Below, one piece after another: positions 39,216 through 50,848 of a stretch of 64,000 nucleotides of DNA. The stretch lies in the NCBI GenBank assembly GCA_003024785.1, contig PUQB01000148.1:124001-188000 (forward strand). Reading direction: 5' to 3'. A program made the translations under genes and the position numbers. Numbering within the stretch: position 1 is the stretch's first letter; each line of letters starts with the position of its first letter. The DNA is from Selaginella tamariscina. Taxonomy: Eukaryota; Streptophyta; Lycopodiopsida; Selaginellales; Selaginellaceae. The notes under the pieces were generated by a model. That model did no database searches and was not told the origin of the DNA. It was given only the letters and a program-made list of their open reading frames with translations.

Positions 39216-40885
39216 TGCACTAAAAAATTAAACAAAATAAAATATAATATAATGTAAAAAAGATAAAGAAAATTAATCTTAACTTACAATGAAGCAATCT
39301 TAAACCTTTTGGTACATTCATAGAAGATTATAATTATATTACACACACACACACATAAATAATGTTTTAACATGTTATTACCTACACCTTTTTATATTAT
39401 GATTATTTAAATAATGGTTTTGCTGCTTTATTTTTCACCTTTTCCTTTTTTGCGTTTTGTGATTTTATAATGTTTTCATAGTTACCGGCATACGTTGCAT
39501 ACGTCTTATGCATACGTGATAAATGTGTATGCATAATAATGATAAACTAGTCCTATGCATCATACGTGAATAGAAGACATCCATCACGCCCGCACCAACT
39601 TATTAAATTTTCTGAAAGTTTTCTTAGGCTTCTTAATCATGGACCCTATTCATACGTGTTTGCATGTGTATAAAAATTGTGTCATACCCATACTATAGTA
39701 ATTGTGAATGTTATAATCAATAAATAATACTTTATATAAAATGGATGTAATAAAGAAGTGTGTGTATATATAATTGCTGTCAAGTTATCTTGATAAAGAC
39801 TAAGTAGTAGTGGCTATTTAATAAATTTTATTAATTAAATTAAAATTTTAATAATTTTTTAATGATTATGATATTATTCTATTACTATTGGTTTATGAAC
39901 AATAATAATGAAAGATTTTATTATATACGGTGAGTAAACTTACTATAAGAGAGCATTTTAATTCATAATGAGATAAAACTCTTCACTTTACCAAAGGAAA
40001 ATCAATATTCAATCATTATTTAAAAGTTAAATTATATTCATGTTTTAATTGAAAATTATATAGTATCACAGTAAAGATGGACCTTGTCTTATATGGAAGT
40101 CACCTCCAAAACTAACGTTGGCAATGTTTTCATTTATAATATTTAAAAAGCTTAAAATTTAATTATATTTTAATTTTAATATTTTTAATTAATTAATTAT
40201 TCAATATTAGTTAAGGATAACAACATAATTAAAGGTTGTTAAATTAAATCCAGGATAAACTGGATTTAACTTAAGATAATAATTAAGTTAAGAGTCATTA
40301 AATAATTAAGAAGCTTAATAATAAATTCATCGGGTTAAGCATAATAATTTGTTACATATTTAATTTATGAATAAATTCATTAAATTAAGATAAATTATTA
40401 TTAAATAACTAAGACATATTTACTAGTAAATGATAAGTTTATTTAATAACATGAATAAAAGAATATTAAAATTAAAATAGATTAGGCATGTGGCGCTTCT
40501 TCTTACTATTAAAGAAGATATTTTACTTATGAATTATTACTCATTTTAAAAAGCACCCTCCATTTGCTAACACCATAATATACCTTAATGATGTACATCC
40601 AAACGAACTTACATAATATATCCCATCCATTTGCTAGCACAATTATTAACACAATTATAAAGCATATACTTTCATTATGTACTATCATATACTTCCAAAA
40701 ACATGGCAGACATTAAAAACCACTGGTCCTTGATAATATATACCCTAATTATGAAACTGGCCCCTCCGTTTGTTAACACCGATTAAAACCACTGACCCAT
40801 CATAAAAACTTACATTATGTGTGTGTAAAAGACTTACACGGGTATGGAATTGAAGAAAGACACGTCAAGAAAAAAACCGGGAAAT
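37212..40885. other. AT-rich spacer
   Basis: 37260-37400 has an open stretch rich in Lys/Ile (EKIEWARRKVNASVSMINK) that may be the end of a decayed gene or transposase but is not identified. 37800-40400 is very AT-rich with TA/CA microsatellites (39165-39211). From about 40555 the sequence is the flank of the third phosphoesterase copy, with three variants of a CCATTTGCTAACACC phrase. Confidence 0.45.
39165..39211. repeat. (TA)n(CA)n microsatellite
   Basis: TA repeat of about 18 units running into a short CA repeat in AT-rich spacer. Confidence 0.85.
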
Positions 40886-41210
40886 TCAAATTCGAATAAA
40901 TAAGAAGGGATCGTCTTCTAACTCTTCCTCTACAGTAGTCTCTTTTCTGCTATGCAAAACTTCTTCATACACAGTATCTATATAGCTACCAATTTGCTCA
41001 ATAACATACACCCTGAACCATTTCTCAGCGATTTTGTTAACGTTACCACCATAAACTGTCTGATTCCTTCATAGACACGCGGCACAATAGCTGCATTCAG
41101 AAAAACAGTCCCCTCATCATTAACTGCAGTCTTTTTTTCCCCAGCCAGCAATTGTATCTCCCGGTTTCGCTCACATGACTTCTCCCAGGTCTACATATCA
41201 AAGAATGAGC

Positions 41211-41265
<55 letters not shown>

Positions 41266-41850
41266 GGGAAAAAATAAGTTTAGTTCTAAATATGTACCTG
41301 ATCCCCGTAGTCATCAGATCCAGCAGAAAAATCTTTTCCCACGGAGCCCAACCCTGTAACCAAGTAATATTATCGACATCTGGGATAAGCATAAATATTC
41401 GCACCCTCTCTCTCACACACCCATGCGTACACACACAACTTATGTATACACCGGTTGGGCCATTGTGGTGGAAGAAGATCAGAGAGTGTCCTTCAGAAGC
41501 CCCAAGTGCAAGTTCAGTAATTGTATTTACATTGCTCTCAATCTATTAGCGGTTAAAACATCTTTCAGTATGTGTGTTGTAAATTTAATAACTTACAATT
41601 CGGAGAGGTGCACTTTCTCAACGATACTCACTACCACCGAGTGAAAATGGCCTTGAACGAACCACACTAAGCTTGAACTGTGGATAATGTGTTCTATTAA
41701 ACCCCACATCGAACTCTCTAAGCCTGTAACATAAAGCAGTGGTTTTTCTCTTTCTCCATATATACACATATGTTAAATAATACTACCGCGAGGAAAGCGT
41801 TCTATCGGCCCAAGAATCCCAAGCTCCAGGCTGAGAAATCAAAGAGATAA
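40886..41850 (-). pseudogene. Third, decayed copy of the metallophosphoesterase
   Basis: Exon remnants can be laid against the first copy: exon 10 in two pieces (40886-41195, with the FGHMHN metal segment deleted), exon 9 (about 41298-41360), exon 8 (about 41452-41520), exon 7 (about 41597-41725) and exon 3 (41786-41831, GAWDSWADRT). Exons 4-6, which encode the TGDFGNED and GNHD motifs, are missing. At 41110-41113 and 41500-41503 it has CCCC where the first copy has CCC. It lies next to sucrose transporter A in the same orientation. Confidence 0.8.
41212..41262. repeat. (TG)n(AG)n microsatellite
   Basis: Expanded version of the intron microsatellite at 10047-10080, showing that the tract was inherited with the duplicated intron and grew. 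Confidence 0.9.
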
Positions 41851-42167
41851 ATACTTCGGCCATTTCACATGGCGTGCTTCGTACACAACAATGTTTAATA
41901 TATGTATAACTTATAATATGGAACAATTCGGACAACTGTGTAAGATTCTGCAGAAAAATGCACATGCATATGCTTATTAAATTACATGTATTTAATAACC
42001 TAAAGGTTTATACCCATCTCTATACGTCAAGTCATTTAATTTAAATGTTGTTGGTGTGTGGTTGAGGCTATAAGTCTCTCAGCAAATATATAGAAGAAGA
42101 TTGAAGTACATAACTTCCATTTATATTTAAATAGAGGTTGAGAAATATTATACAGTTATATAGATAC

Positions 42168-44456
42168 TTAATAAACTCGATCATCTTTCTCATCAACAGG
42201 CTTTTTGTCGAGCTTATGCTCCTCCTGCGCATGCATTTGAGACGGCGGAGTAGGAAGCTTGATTATCGCCATCACTGCACCAATGAAGGCAACCACGCAC
42301 CCTAATATGAACCCTGGTACATTGCTTCCCCCAAATGCTCGATCAAACGGCCCAATAGTGAACGAGACAAGCAGCTGTTCATACACATACGGCATTTTAA
42401 GTGACACACATACACGTCTAATATGTACTCACCTGTGGGATTACAACGGCTTGATTCAACACCCCCATGGAAAGCCCTTGGCCTCCCTCGTACGAGTTAG
42501 CAAAGCTCGATACCAGAGCAAACGGAAGGCTGTATGTCACCTGCACATAATTCACATAATGTAAGTGTTGTGCGTGTACATGTACGTAGAAATATATACC
42601 GCTTGTGGGATTCCGATGAGCGCGAACAAAAACCGATGACAGCCACAATACCGTGAGAAGGGAGGAGTGCTCCCCTTCTTAGCCACATAAGTAATACCAA
42701 CAAGACCGGCTAGGGCAGATGAAAGTATTAAGTTGGCCACACCCCACACATACTTAGCACCAAACCTTGCGCAGAGATTCTCCATTAGCAGAGAAGTAAT
42801 TCCGAGCATAACTGCATAGAGCATGAGCCCAAAAGAGCCCATTCTCACACCCCTGTCGTACAGGTCCTTGAGTGACTGATCCTTTGAGCTAGCGTTTCCA
42901 CGGTATATATCGCTTCCCACCCAATCAGTGTCGTAGAGTAGCCAAGGGAACCAGGCAATCCAGCTGAGGGCCGTCACCAGAAATATGAACCAGACGGGCC
43001 TGGGTACGATCTTGACAGCACTGAACAGCTCCCATATGAACATTCTGTTATCGTCGTGGCCTGCAGCCACCTTGCCTGTCTCTACGTCCACTTCCTGTGC
43101 CTTGATCTTCTTTAGAGGAACCTCCTTGATGCCAGTTATACTGAAAGCCGTGGTCGATGTGAGGATGATGATGTCCAGGATGAACGCTGACTTAAGGTTT
43201 GCACACGTCTTGTTGCATGCCGTCGTCCTTGTGAACTTGAATATCTTATACCACCCGCTGTACGCGCCCGTGGCGTATCCCATCACGTTTCCCACCGCCA
43301 GGAAGAAGGAGAAGAATGCATTTGCCTTCCGTGTCTTCCTATGGTCAGATCCTGAAAGATATAATCATTTATACGACCCTCCCGTTTGCGTGTGTGTGTG
43401 TGTGTGTTTGTTGGGGAGGTGAGAACTGTTACGTATAGCTGTAATTGTTTGTGTGTGTGTATGGACGAAGTATTTGTAGAAAACACACGCACACACGCAA
43501 TACGTACCCGTTAAGTCTCCTAGGAGTGCTCTTAGAGGACCTTGGACAGTGTTATTGGCTAAGTCGAGGAGCCAGAAGCCAGAGACATAGAGAACAATAG
43601 CCCACGTCCTCCTTGTGCTGGTCATCTTGTCGCCCATCAGATGACCCAAGTCGGACGAGAAACCCACAACGAAACTGCAAGAACTATGAAAGCATAGCCA
43701 CCCACTATGAACGGCCTTCTTCTCCCGAATCTCGACTTGCAGCTGTCGCTGTAGTAGCCCACAATTGGCTGTAAAACATAAAATACTCGATAAAATGTGT
43801 GTGCTGTGGGCACTCTTGCATCAACACATGCATGCATGAATAGATGCGAAAGCTAAAAAAGATTAATCAACTTTAGATTAAAATTCTGACTACTTAAGTT
43901 CGTTCACATATAAATACATACATAAATATGTCTGCAGTGTGCGCATATATATATCAGTCAGCTTTAGCTTTTGTAGTGCGCATCAAGGACCACATCGGAC
44001 CTCTCTCCACACACACACATGCATACACACTGTTGCACACCGTATGTATAGATTTGATTGCAACTCACTTACAGAGCATGGGAGGGGAATATGCAGTGCA
44101 CAAATCACTAGCCACACACGACACACAAATTAGGAGAGAGAGATGTGAAATGGAAACACGCATACCTGCACGAACATGCCACTGAGAGGGCCACAAAGCC
44201 ATATATAGCTAGCAAAAGTATGAGGAATCCCAAGCTCCTGAACATAGGGAGTTAGCAAGGAGAGCTGCAGCGCCCAACCGAACTGCAGGCCGGCCCCGAC
44301 AGTGGTAAGCCGGAATATATTCAGCAGGCTCGTATCGCTACTCGCATTCGTGGCATTATCTTCATGATGTACACCATTGCTCGCCGACAGCTTGTTGTTG
44401 CTGCGCTCGTCGAGCATGTTCTTGTCATCGGAGTTGTTATCGACTCCATTAGTCAT
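42168..44456 (-). CDS. Sucrose transporter A (SUT/SUC, MFS-GPH family)
   Basis: Proton-coupled sucrose symporter of the plasma or vacuolar membrane. Five exons on the minus strand: 44456-44166, 43768-43508, 43351-42600, 42540-42433 and 42374-42168, for about 539 residues. Landmarks: acidic/Asn-rich N-terminus, [20 protein letters not shown] in helix 1, [21 protein letters not shown], the RFGRRRPF loop after helix 2, [39 protein letters not shown], the Cys-containing [12 protein letters not shown] loop, central loop with short charged stretch, [14 protein letters not shown], the [14 protein letters not shown] helix, [18 protein letters not shown] and a cytoplasmic tail ending DDRVY. One frame break lies in exon 2 near 43663, at a T-run one base short. 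Otherwise whole. Fourteen kilobases away is a second, more diverged transporter on the other strand. Confidence 0.9.
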
Positions 44457-46474
44457 TCTAAAAAAAAACTCTGTGATATACACAATATAGAGTATTCAGT
44501 ATTGTGTTTTGGGGCTCCTTTTATAACGTTTTATAAGCTACACCTCTTATCTAAAACTAATGGATAACTTATCTAACTTTTTACTATCTTGTTTAACTTG
44601 TTTTGAAGTGTTTTAATCCACCTTGTTTAACCTTATAATTGTACCTTCGTTCACAGCTTCGCTCACAGATTCCGTAATCTCTCAACTTTGTTGACTTAGT
44701 ATTTCAATAATTATATTTATCACACTACGTTTCAACTTCGTACAACTCCGTGTTCTCCACGCAACCCCCTACTTTTGTTAATATTAAAATGTTAAATAAC
44801 TATATTGATTAATTAGTTAGAATCAGTTAATAGTTTTACGGAAAATGGTCTAGAATTTTCTTTCTAGGTGTGGTCGTGGAATGGCGACACGTGTTGCCAC
44901 CTCAGGAAGGACCACATCTCAGATACTTAAATAGCTACGGAACAAAAGTACCCTCATTAAGTCATAAAAAAACTTAATTTAAACACAAAGGCATGATTAT
45001 ATCAAATTACACGTGTACGGAATCAAAATCCCACGTGTCTTCACAAGCAAGGTGCGACAAATCTCAGCCTTTCGCAGAAAGATTCCTCTATACGTGCGTA
45101 GCATCTAGAATCCAATCATGTGCATACCTGTTTCGTGTTAGCATACATGTGGTTGTCAATCCGTACAGGACCACCGATTGTCAAACTCCGTACAGGACCA
45201 CTTCAAAAGGCCATAAATTCCCATTCCTGTCTACGGTAGGCTACCACATACTGGTTGGTTTCTGTCCCTGTGAGTAGATAAACGCATACATACACATACG
45301 TATTCACGTGTGCATACATGATCTGACTCAGCATTTGTGCACATTGTATACATAAAGAAAATGTAGCTACATGCATGTAAAGACCATAAAATATTAGAAA
45401 ATAAGTACATGGTGATCACCTCAATCTGCATCTAGCCATACAATGTGTACCACTTACGGGCATGTTATGTGGCCATCTACTGGCCTTCTCTGTGTACCGT
45501 ACTCTATATGTTGCTTAACTATGTTTTAATCTCGAATGCATTAAGTAGTAAATACTTGGACAAGTGCATATATGTATACGTGTGTGTAGACATACGTAAA
45601 CATACACGTGGCATAAAAACACATAAAACGTACATTATACATGTTCGTGGTACATGCATATATAACACATAAAACATATTATACATACACACGCATACAA
45701 ACATAAACACACACACACACTCTCTCTCCTACTTTGGGAGAGTAGTACGTACAGAAAACAGTTACACTCAGCATACAGTACATGGGCAATTATCACGATG
45801 GTCCTGTATGCACTGAACATACACATAAAGACAATTTACAATGGTGGTCCTGTATGTTGCTTAAAAAGACAAAGGAAGTCCACGCGCATGGTGGTTATGT
45901 ATGTACGTATCTGTGATTTTGTACACACATATATACAAGCATTTGGACAGGGACATTTATCGATGGTCCTATATGAACTTCATGGTGCTTATCTACATAG
46001 AAACCTCTGGACCATAACATGTATACAAACACACGCACATAAACGCCCACGTACACTATACATACCTTTGTCAAAATGATCCTGTATCCTGCCTAACAAA
46101 AACAAGAAAAAGACGGTTTTTCCTGAGTTCCTTATGTGTTGCTCATCAAATCTTCCTGACAAATACGAATACACAGCACAGGGCCGTAATTTGTAACTGT
46201 AGGCCCATGCAAAATAAAGGCCCATATGTGCATCTAGGCGAGGTTAACACACACACACAGAGGTCATTTTTAAGTATAGGACCACGCAATAAAAGCGCAA
46301 GATATACACCCATGCATTCATAGATGTATGTCCATGTAGTTACAGTAAAGACACACAAATACACACACAACTACTTTAGGTGAATGAGATAAAGTACTTC
46401 AACTACTTCAAGTATTAACATCTGTTGTTAATAAATATTAATATAAATTATGCACCCGTAATTTTTAAACCCTA
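44457..46474. other. Intergenic region with an oriented repeat family (TACAGGACCA / TGGTCCTGTA)
   Basis: Upstream region of sucrose transporter A and downstream of COQ2. It has no gene I can support. A short motif recurs in both orientations: GTACAGGACCAC at 45163 and 45190, TATAGGACCACG at 46275, and TGGTCCTGTATG or close variants at 45799, 45844, 45964 and 46077. Long CA/TG-rich stretches give open but meaningless frames (Cys/Val/His-rich). Confidence 0.45.
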
Positions 46475-46564
46475 CCACACGTGTTATTGTACCATTTTCC
46501 CAGTACGATGCTTGTAAAAACCATAGCTCCTAACCATTTGTTTGACACGAATCTGCAGGGAAAA

Positions 46565-46609
<45 letters not shown>

Positions 46610-48311
46610 TTACTTGCTATTACAATCTGCTCTGTTCGAGATATCTACTGTGGATAACTGCCATGCATAGTGTCCTGAGGTGGCAAGTAAGCCAACATAA
46701 AAGGGCCAACCTGTAGAAACAAAGACAAATGAATTTGATTTATTTTATATATTTATAGTGCACACAATGAATCAAATGGTTCATACCTATCTCCGCATTA
46801 TACCCGGCAAGAGCTAGGCCGGAAACAGAAGCCGTACTAAATGCAGCAAGCCATGTACAAGTTTTATCTCCAAACCTCAATGCTGTAGATTTCACACCAA
46901 CTTTTACATCATCCTCTTTATCCTGATACACAATAGCTAGTCACATGAGTTGGACAATATATACATAAAACTACATACATTGTGTGTCTGTACTACAAGA
47001 ATATATGTCCGATGCATCCACACACAATATACGCACGTATACACATGTACATCGAGGTATGCTGTATATATCTTGTGTGTGCGTGTGTGCGCCCGTGTGT
47101 GTGTGTTTTTGACCTGATGAGCGTATATTGTATCGTATACTAGTGTCCAGCATACGCCGGACAAATATAAAGGTACTACAACAGGGAGGTCCAAGCCGCC
47201 TCGAACTGCTGACCAACCAAGAAGAGCTCCCCAGTTGAACGTTAGGCCCAGAAAAGCTTGAGGCTGTTTAATAATATACTCTATTAGTAAATAATGATTG
47301 GTGCAACATATTGCATAATATTATATACAAGACCTTTAAGTAGGGCCATTTTGGTAATTTTCTCAAAAACAACATACCCAGAATGTCCACCTTTTCATCA
47401 AGGGATATGTGCCGACTAACAGCAAAGATGAGGCTCCTAAAACGCGACTGAAAAGCTTATAAGTCAATATGGTCGTTATCATCAGTATGTTATATAATAT
47501 TATACATAGTAAATACATTTAAGCATGGAGGTATATAGTGCACAAAGCGCCGCAAATTGTGTACCACGTCATTATGAGCATACAATCACTACACGATACT
47601 ATTAGACACTGAATGGACATGGATTCATATTCATAAAAAGAATAGAAAAGAAAAGAATACTTACACCTTTCTATAGCACAAGGAAAAAGAGTGTAAAATA
47701 ATATGTAATATTGTGTAGTCTAATCTCGAAAAGTAGGCGTGCATTGAAGCCGTCAATATTCCTTCACATCGAATATATTATATATAGATATGTATGCATT
47801 CGCGTGAGCACACACCTGAAGTTATTTAGCTGAAGAAGTATTCCGAGTCCCAATAATAGTTGACATCCAAGAAAACTAACACCTTGAAATGGTGTTAAAG
47901 CTCCTGAACAATTGGTCTAAACCTTGTTCTATCAACCTGAAATAGATATACTTGGTATAATAGTTATGTATATACAAATACAAATACAGTATACAGTATA
48001 TATTATACCATTCTAAAGATAGAAATAATTAACTCACTGACCTTTCCATCGATGTCGCGATCAAGCAAATCGTTTATTGTGCAGCCAGCACCACGCAATA
48101 AGATGGCACCAGTTCCAAATAAGACCATCATTTTTAGATCTGGAATATTCCCAGTCGGGGCAGCTAGTGCTATGGACCTAAAAGAGACAATAATAATACA
48201 AATAATGAGGAATATTGCTGAAAAGCACATATAGAGATGGAAAAGTTCATCCATAAGTTATATAAAAATATATAAATTCGATTATTGTACTACAATGAAT
48301 ATGTGTGCGAG

Positions 48312-48344
<33 letters not shown>

Positions 48345-49216
48345 CAGAAAAGCGGATAGAACAGTACATCCATAAGTTATACAACATAAAAAATATACAA
48401 AATGTGATCAATGAATGTGTGTGTGTGTAGAGAGAGAGGGGATATTGCAAAAAAACACATATAGAAGTACATCCATAAGTTATATATATATATATATATA
48501 TATACAGAGAGAGAGAGAGGGGGAGAGAGAGAGGGAGGGAGGGAGAGTCTATAAAGAGGAGTTAATAACCAGAACTTTGAAGTACAAACAGCATATCTAC
48601 CAACCAAAATGTAACTTGTATTCTGAGCTGCATATTCTGTGTAATTGTTTGCACGCGCGCACACACACACACACGCACATATGTTAGAAAGTCTATACAT
48701 CCATACGATATAATATCTATTATATCGTATCTATATATATTTATATAAATGTTCTGGTATGTGTGGCTTACACAGACACACACACCTACCAGAAGCATGG
48801 CCATGCTAATAACCACGTCCCAATGGGCTTGTCCAAGCGGGCAAGGCAAGCAAATGGTCTGAGATGCTGTGGGAGATTATCAACCCATGTACGAGCGCTC
48901 GTTGACGAACTAACTTGTTCTTCCTTTTTGTGATCTCCATTCTCGAATCCTGGGCTTGCATCGGCCCCAGGTGCTGTAGAATACCACGAAACTCTCAGGG
49001 AACTATAAACTGGAATTGCTGAACCTTCTAAAGTCTTCCCCTTACTCCACTTATCGCCATTAGCTGCAGAATACCGTGAAAAGTTCCAAGCATTGCTCCA
49101 TGAATTGATCGCCTCAGGATGCTGATAAAGAAATGATAGATTTCTTACCGCTCTCGATCGAGATCGACGCTGCCCGAGGGACCTCGCCACGCGCCAGAAG
49201 TTTCCTCTGTGCCCAT
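46475..49216 (-). CDS. 4-hydroxybenzoate polyprenyltransferase, mitochondrial (COQ2/PPT1-like)
   Basis: Membrane UbiA-family enzyme that attaches the polyprenyl chain to 4-hydroxybenzoate in ubiquinone synthesis at the inner mitochondrial membrane. Exons (minus): about 49216-48790, 48177-48042, 47936-47816, 47447-47378, 47263-47114, 46922-46787, 46710-46614 and 46552-46475. The N-terminus is Arg/Ser-rich, as a mitochondrial presequence. [16 protein letters not shown] is followed by [16 protein letters not shown] (first Asp motif, NDxxDxxxD) and DTIYAHQDKEDD (second Asp motif). The end is [19 protein letters not shown]. The ATG at 49216 is one base out of frame with the rest, so the true start or one base there is uncertain; exon 3 also shifts near 47910. 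The last intron (46613-46553) is almost wholly (CT)n(CA)n. Head-to-head with the DUF641 gene, 437 bases apart, with telo-boxes between. Confidence 0.88.
46567..46609. repeat. (GT)n(GA)n microsatellite forming most of an intron
   Basis: Makes up about 43 of the 61 bases of the last COQ2-like intron. Confidence 0.9.
48310..48680. repeat. Cluster of AG, TG, TA and CA microsatellites in COQ2-like intron 1
   Basis: Tracts at 48316-48340 (AG), 48417-48438, 48482-48545 (TA then AG/GGGA) and 48655-48676 (CA). The phrase ACATCCATAAGTTATA occurs three times (about 48250, 48367, 48470), so part of the intron is an imperfect tandem triplication with a period near 110 bases. Confidence 0.75.
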
Positions 49217-49653
49217 TGCCCTAGAACCCTAAACCACTGCTCTGTTCTAGGGCACGCATTGCCAGAAACCCTAAACTCATGTATTTATATTTTACGTGAT
49301 TATCAACATTATATTACGTCAGATAGAGGCGTACATGTTCTCGTTTGCTAACGAATACAGATTTATATATGCGAGATTGTGCCACGTAGTCCAGCTCAAC
49401 GAACAAACAACATCCAACCGTTCGAATTTATAAATGGGTACATACACATTGACATTATAATGCATGCACCGCGTGTGTGCGTGAGGTTTGAAGGGGTAAA
49501 TATACACAACATGTATAGAAATGCATTTATCTCTGTTCTTTCGCATCTTTCCAAAATAAGATGTGGGCAGCAGATAATTAATAAATGAACCCCGCCAAAC
49601 CTCTTTAATTACTAGCTTAAACCAGCTTCGTCTCCTTAATCCCTGGAGCTTCA
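49217..49653. promoter_or_regulatory. Bidirectional promoter region with telo-boxes (COQ2-like / DUF641)
   Basis: Lies between two start codons pointing away from each other. It holds AACCCTAAACC at 49225-49235 and AAACCCTAAA at 49266-49275, the plant telo-box common upstream of housekeeping and organelle-protein genes, and AGCCCA-like and GCCACGTA sequence near 49380. Regulation by telo-box factors is inference. Confidence 0.5.
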
Positions 49654-50820
49654 ATGGAGAGAGTCTCCCCAGTTCCCAACACGCTCCCCACAATATGCGA
49701 ATCCGAAGAACTGCCTAGTCATGCTCCATTCTTCATGGGCATCTGCGGCGTGGGCAAAGCATTGGCGGGTGAGCCCAAGACCAACAACGGATGCACACTC
49801 TAAACCTATTCAGATGCTTCACATCTCTCGGACATTCCCAAGAATCCCCACAAAGGCACTACTTGGGGGATTCATGGGATTCTCCTCGGGGTAAGCTAGA
49901 CCAAGATAAACAGGCTCTCCTTTGTACCAAGTTAGCAACTGCAGCTCGGGAAAGCCATCCATCCCAGCCATTGAGCTTCTCCTTGAGATCTGGGCAGTTC
50001 GTGCAGCTCTCTCTGTGAGGAGGTTTTGCAAGGTGTTCATGAAGCAAATGGAGGTTTCTGGGTACGTTGTGTGTCAGGCACTCGCGGATTTGGAACCCAA
50101 GACGTGTTTTGTGAAGAAAGAGCATGCTGCACTCGCTCTGGAAGCGCGCATCAACAGGGCTTTGTTTCATTGCTTCGAGAGTGAGAGCTTTGATACCTCG
50201 GGTATCACCAAGATTCTCGATCCCTTTGAGGTAACTGCTTATATGTATGTAAACACACACACACGTACCTTTCTAGAGGGCGTTTGCACGTCTGGATGAG
50301 TTTCAAAGAATGAAAACTTCCAACACTTCAGAGGTGGTGAACGTAGAGCATCCCAACTTTGAGCCTGACTTTCTAAGGTTCACATACATATATACATATC
50401 TACACACACACACACAGCTAAGACTGAGGTTTTCTAAGGTTTTGTGAGAATAAAACCCGCTACATGTGGGGTATGTTTCCATGGAGTATAGTGTTTAACA
50501 CTTCATCAGAAAGAAACTCATTTACATCCGCATTTATAGAGGCTTGTAAAGGCGTTTGGCTATTGCACAGGTTAGATATACATACACATACATATACGTG
50601 TACACACACATGTTACAGGTTGGCATTTTCCATGAATCCAGTGGCAAGTATTGTTAGGGTGGGACGAGGAATGGAGATGAACAGTGCACACATGGAAACA
50701 GTGAACTCTCAATGCACTATTTGTGAGAGTACTAAAGTGGAGTTTATGATAATGCCAGGGTTTAGGACTCAAAACAAGGTGGTTAAGTGCTTAATCTACA
50801 TACACGCTCAGTGTAGATGA
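49654..50820 (+). CDS. DUF641 / GIL1-IRKI-like protein
   Basis: Member of the plant DUF641 family (GRAVITROPIC IN THE LIGHT 1 and IRK-interacting protein). The ATG at 49654 has good context. The recognisable part is the C-terminal domain: AALSVRRFCKVFMKQMEVSG, CFVKKEHAALALEARINRAL, FESESFDTSGI, then after introns about 50230-50278 and 50378-50434: FCENKTRYMWGMFP, FTSAFIEACKGVWLLHRLAFSMNPVASI and the family's closing PGFRTQNKVVKCLIY. A third intron lies about 50571-50617. The stretch 49800-49925 changes frame at least once, so the N-terminal half is uncertain, and it is shorter than typical family members (coiled coil not seen). Ends 28 bases from the end of the convergent GIY-YIG-like gene. 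The family is linked to phytochrome-dependent growth orientation; this copy's role is unknown. Confidence 0.72.
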
Positions 50821-50848
50821 TGTATTACAAATTTAATAAACAAAGTTC

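Noticed and set aside
45231-46370. Several open frames rich in Cys, Val, His and Tyr on both strands
   Set aside because: They are read through TG/CA-rich repeats, change with the frame, and show no family motif or splice-supported extension.
49791-50260. A minus-strand open frame with MDGFPELQLLTWYKGEPVYLG that looks protein-like
   Set aside because: The plus strand here reads the DUF641 family domain and joins by good splice sites to further family blocks, so I prefer that strand. The minus frame is probably chance, but I am less sure for 49820-49960.
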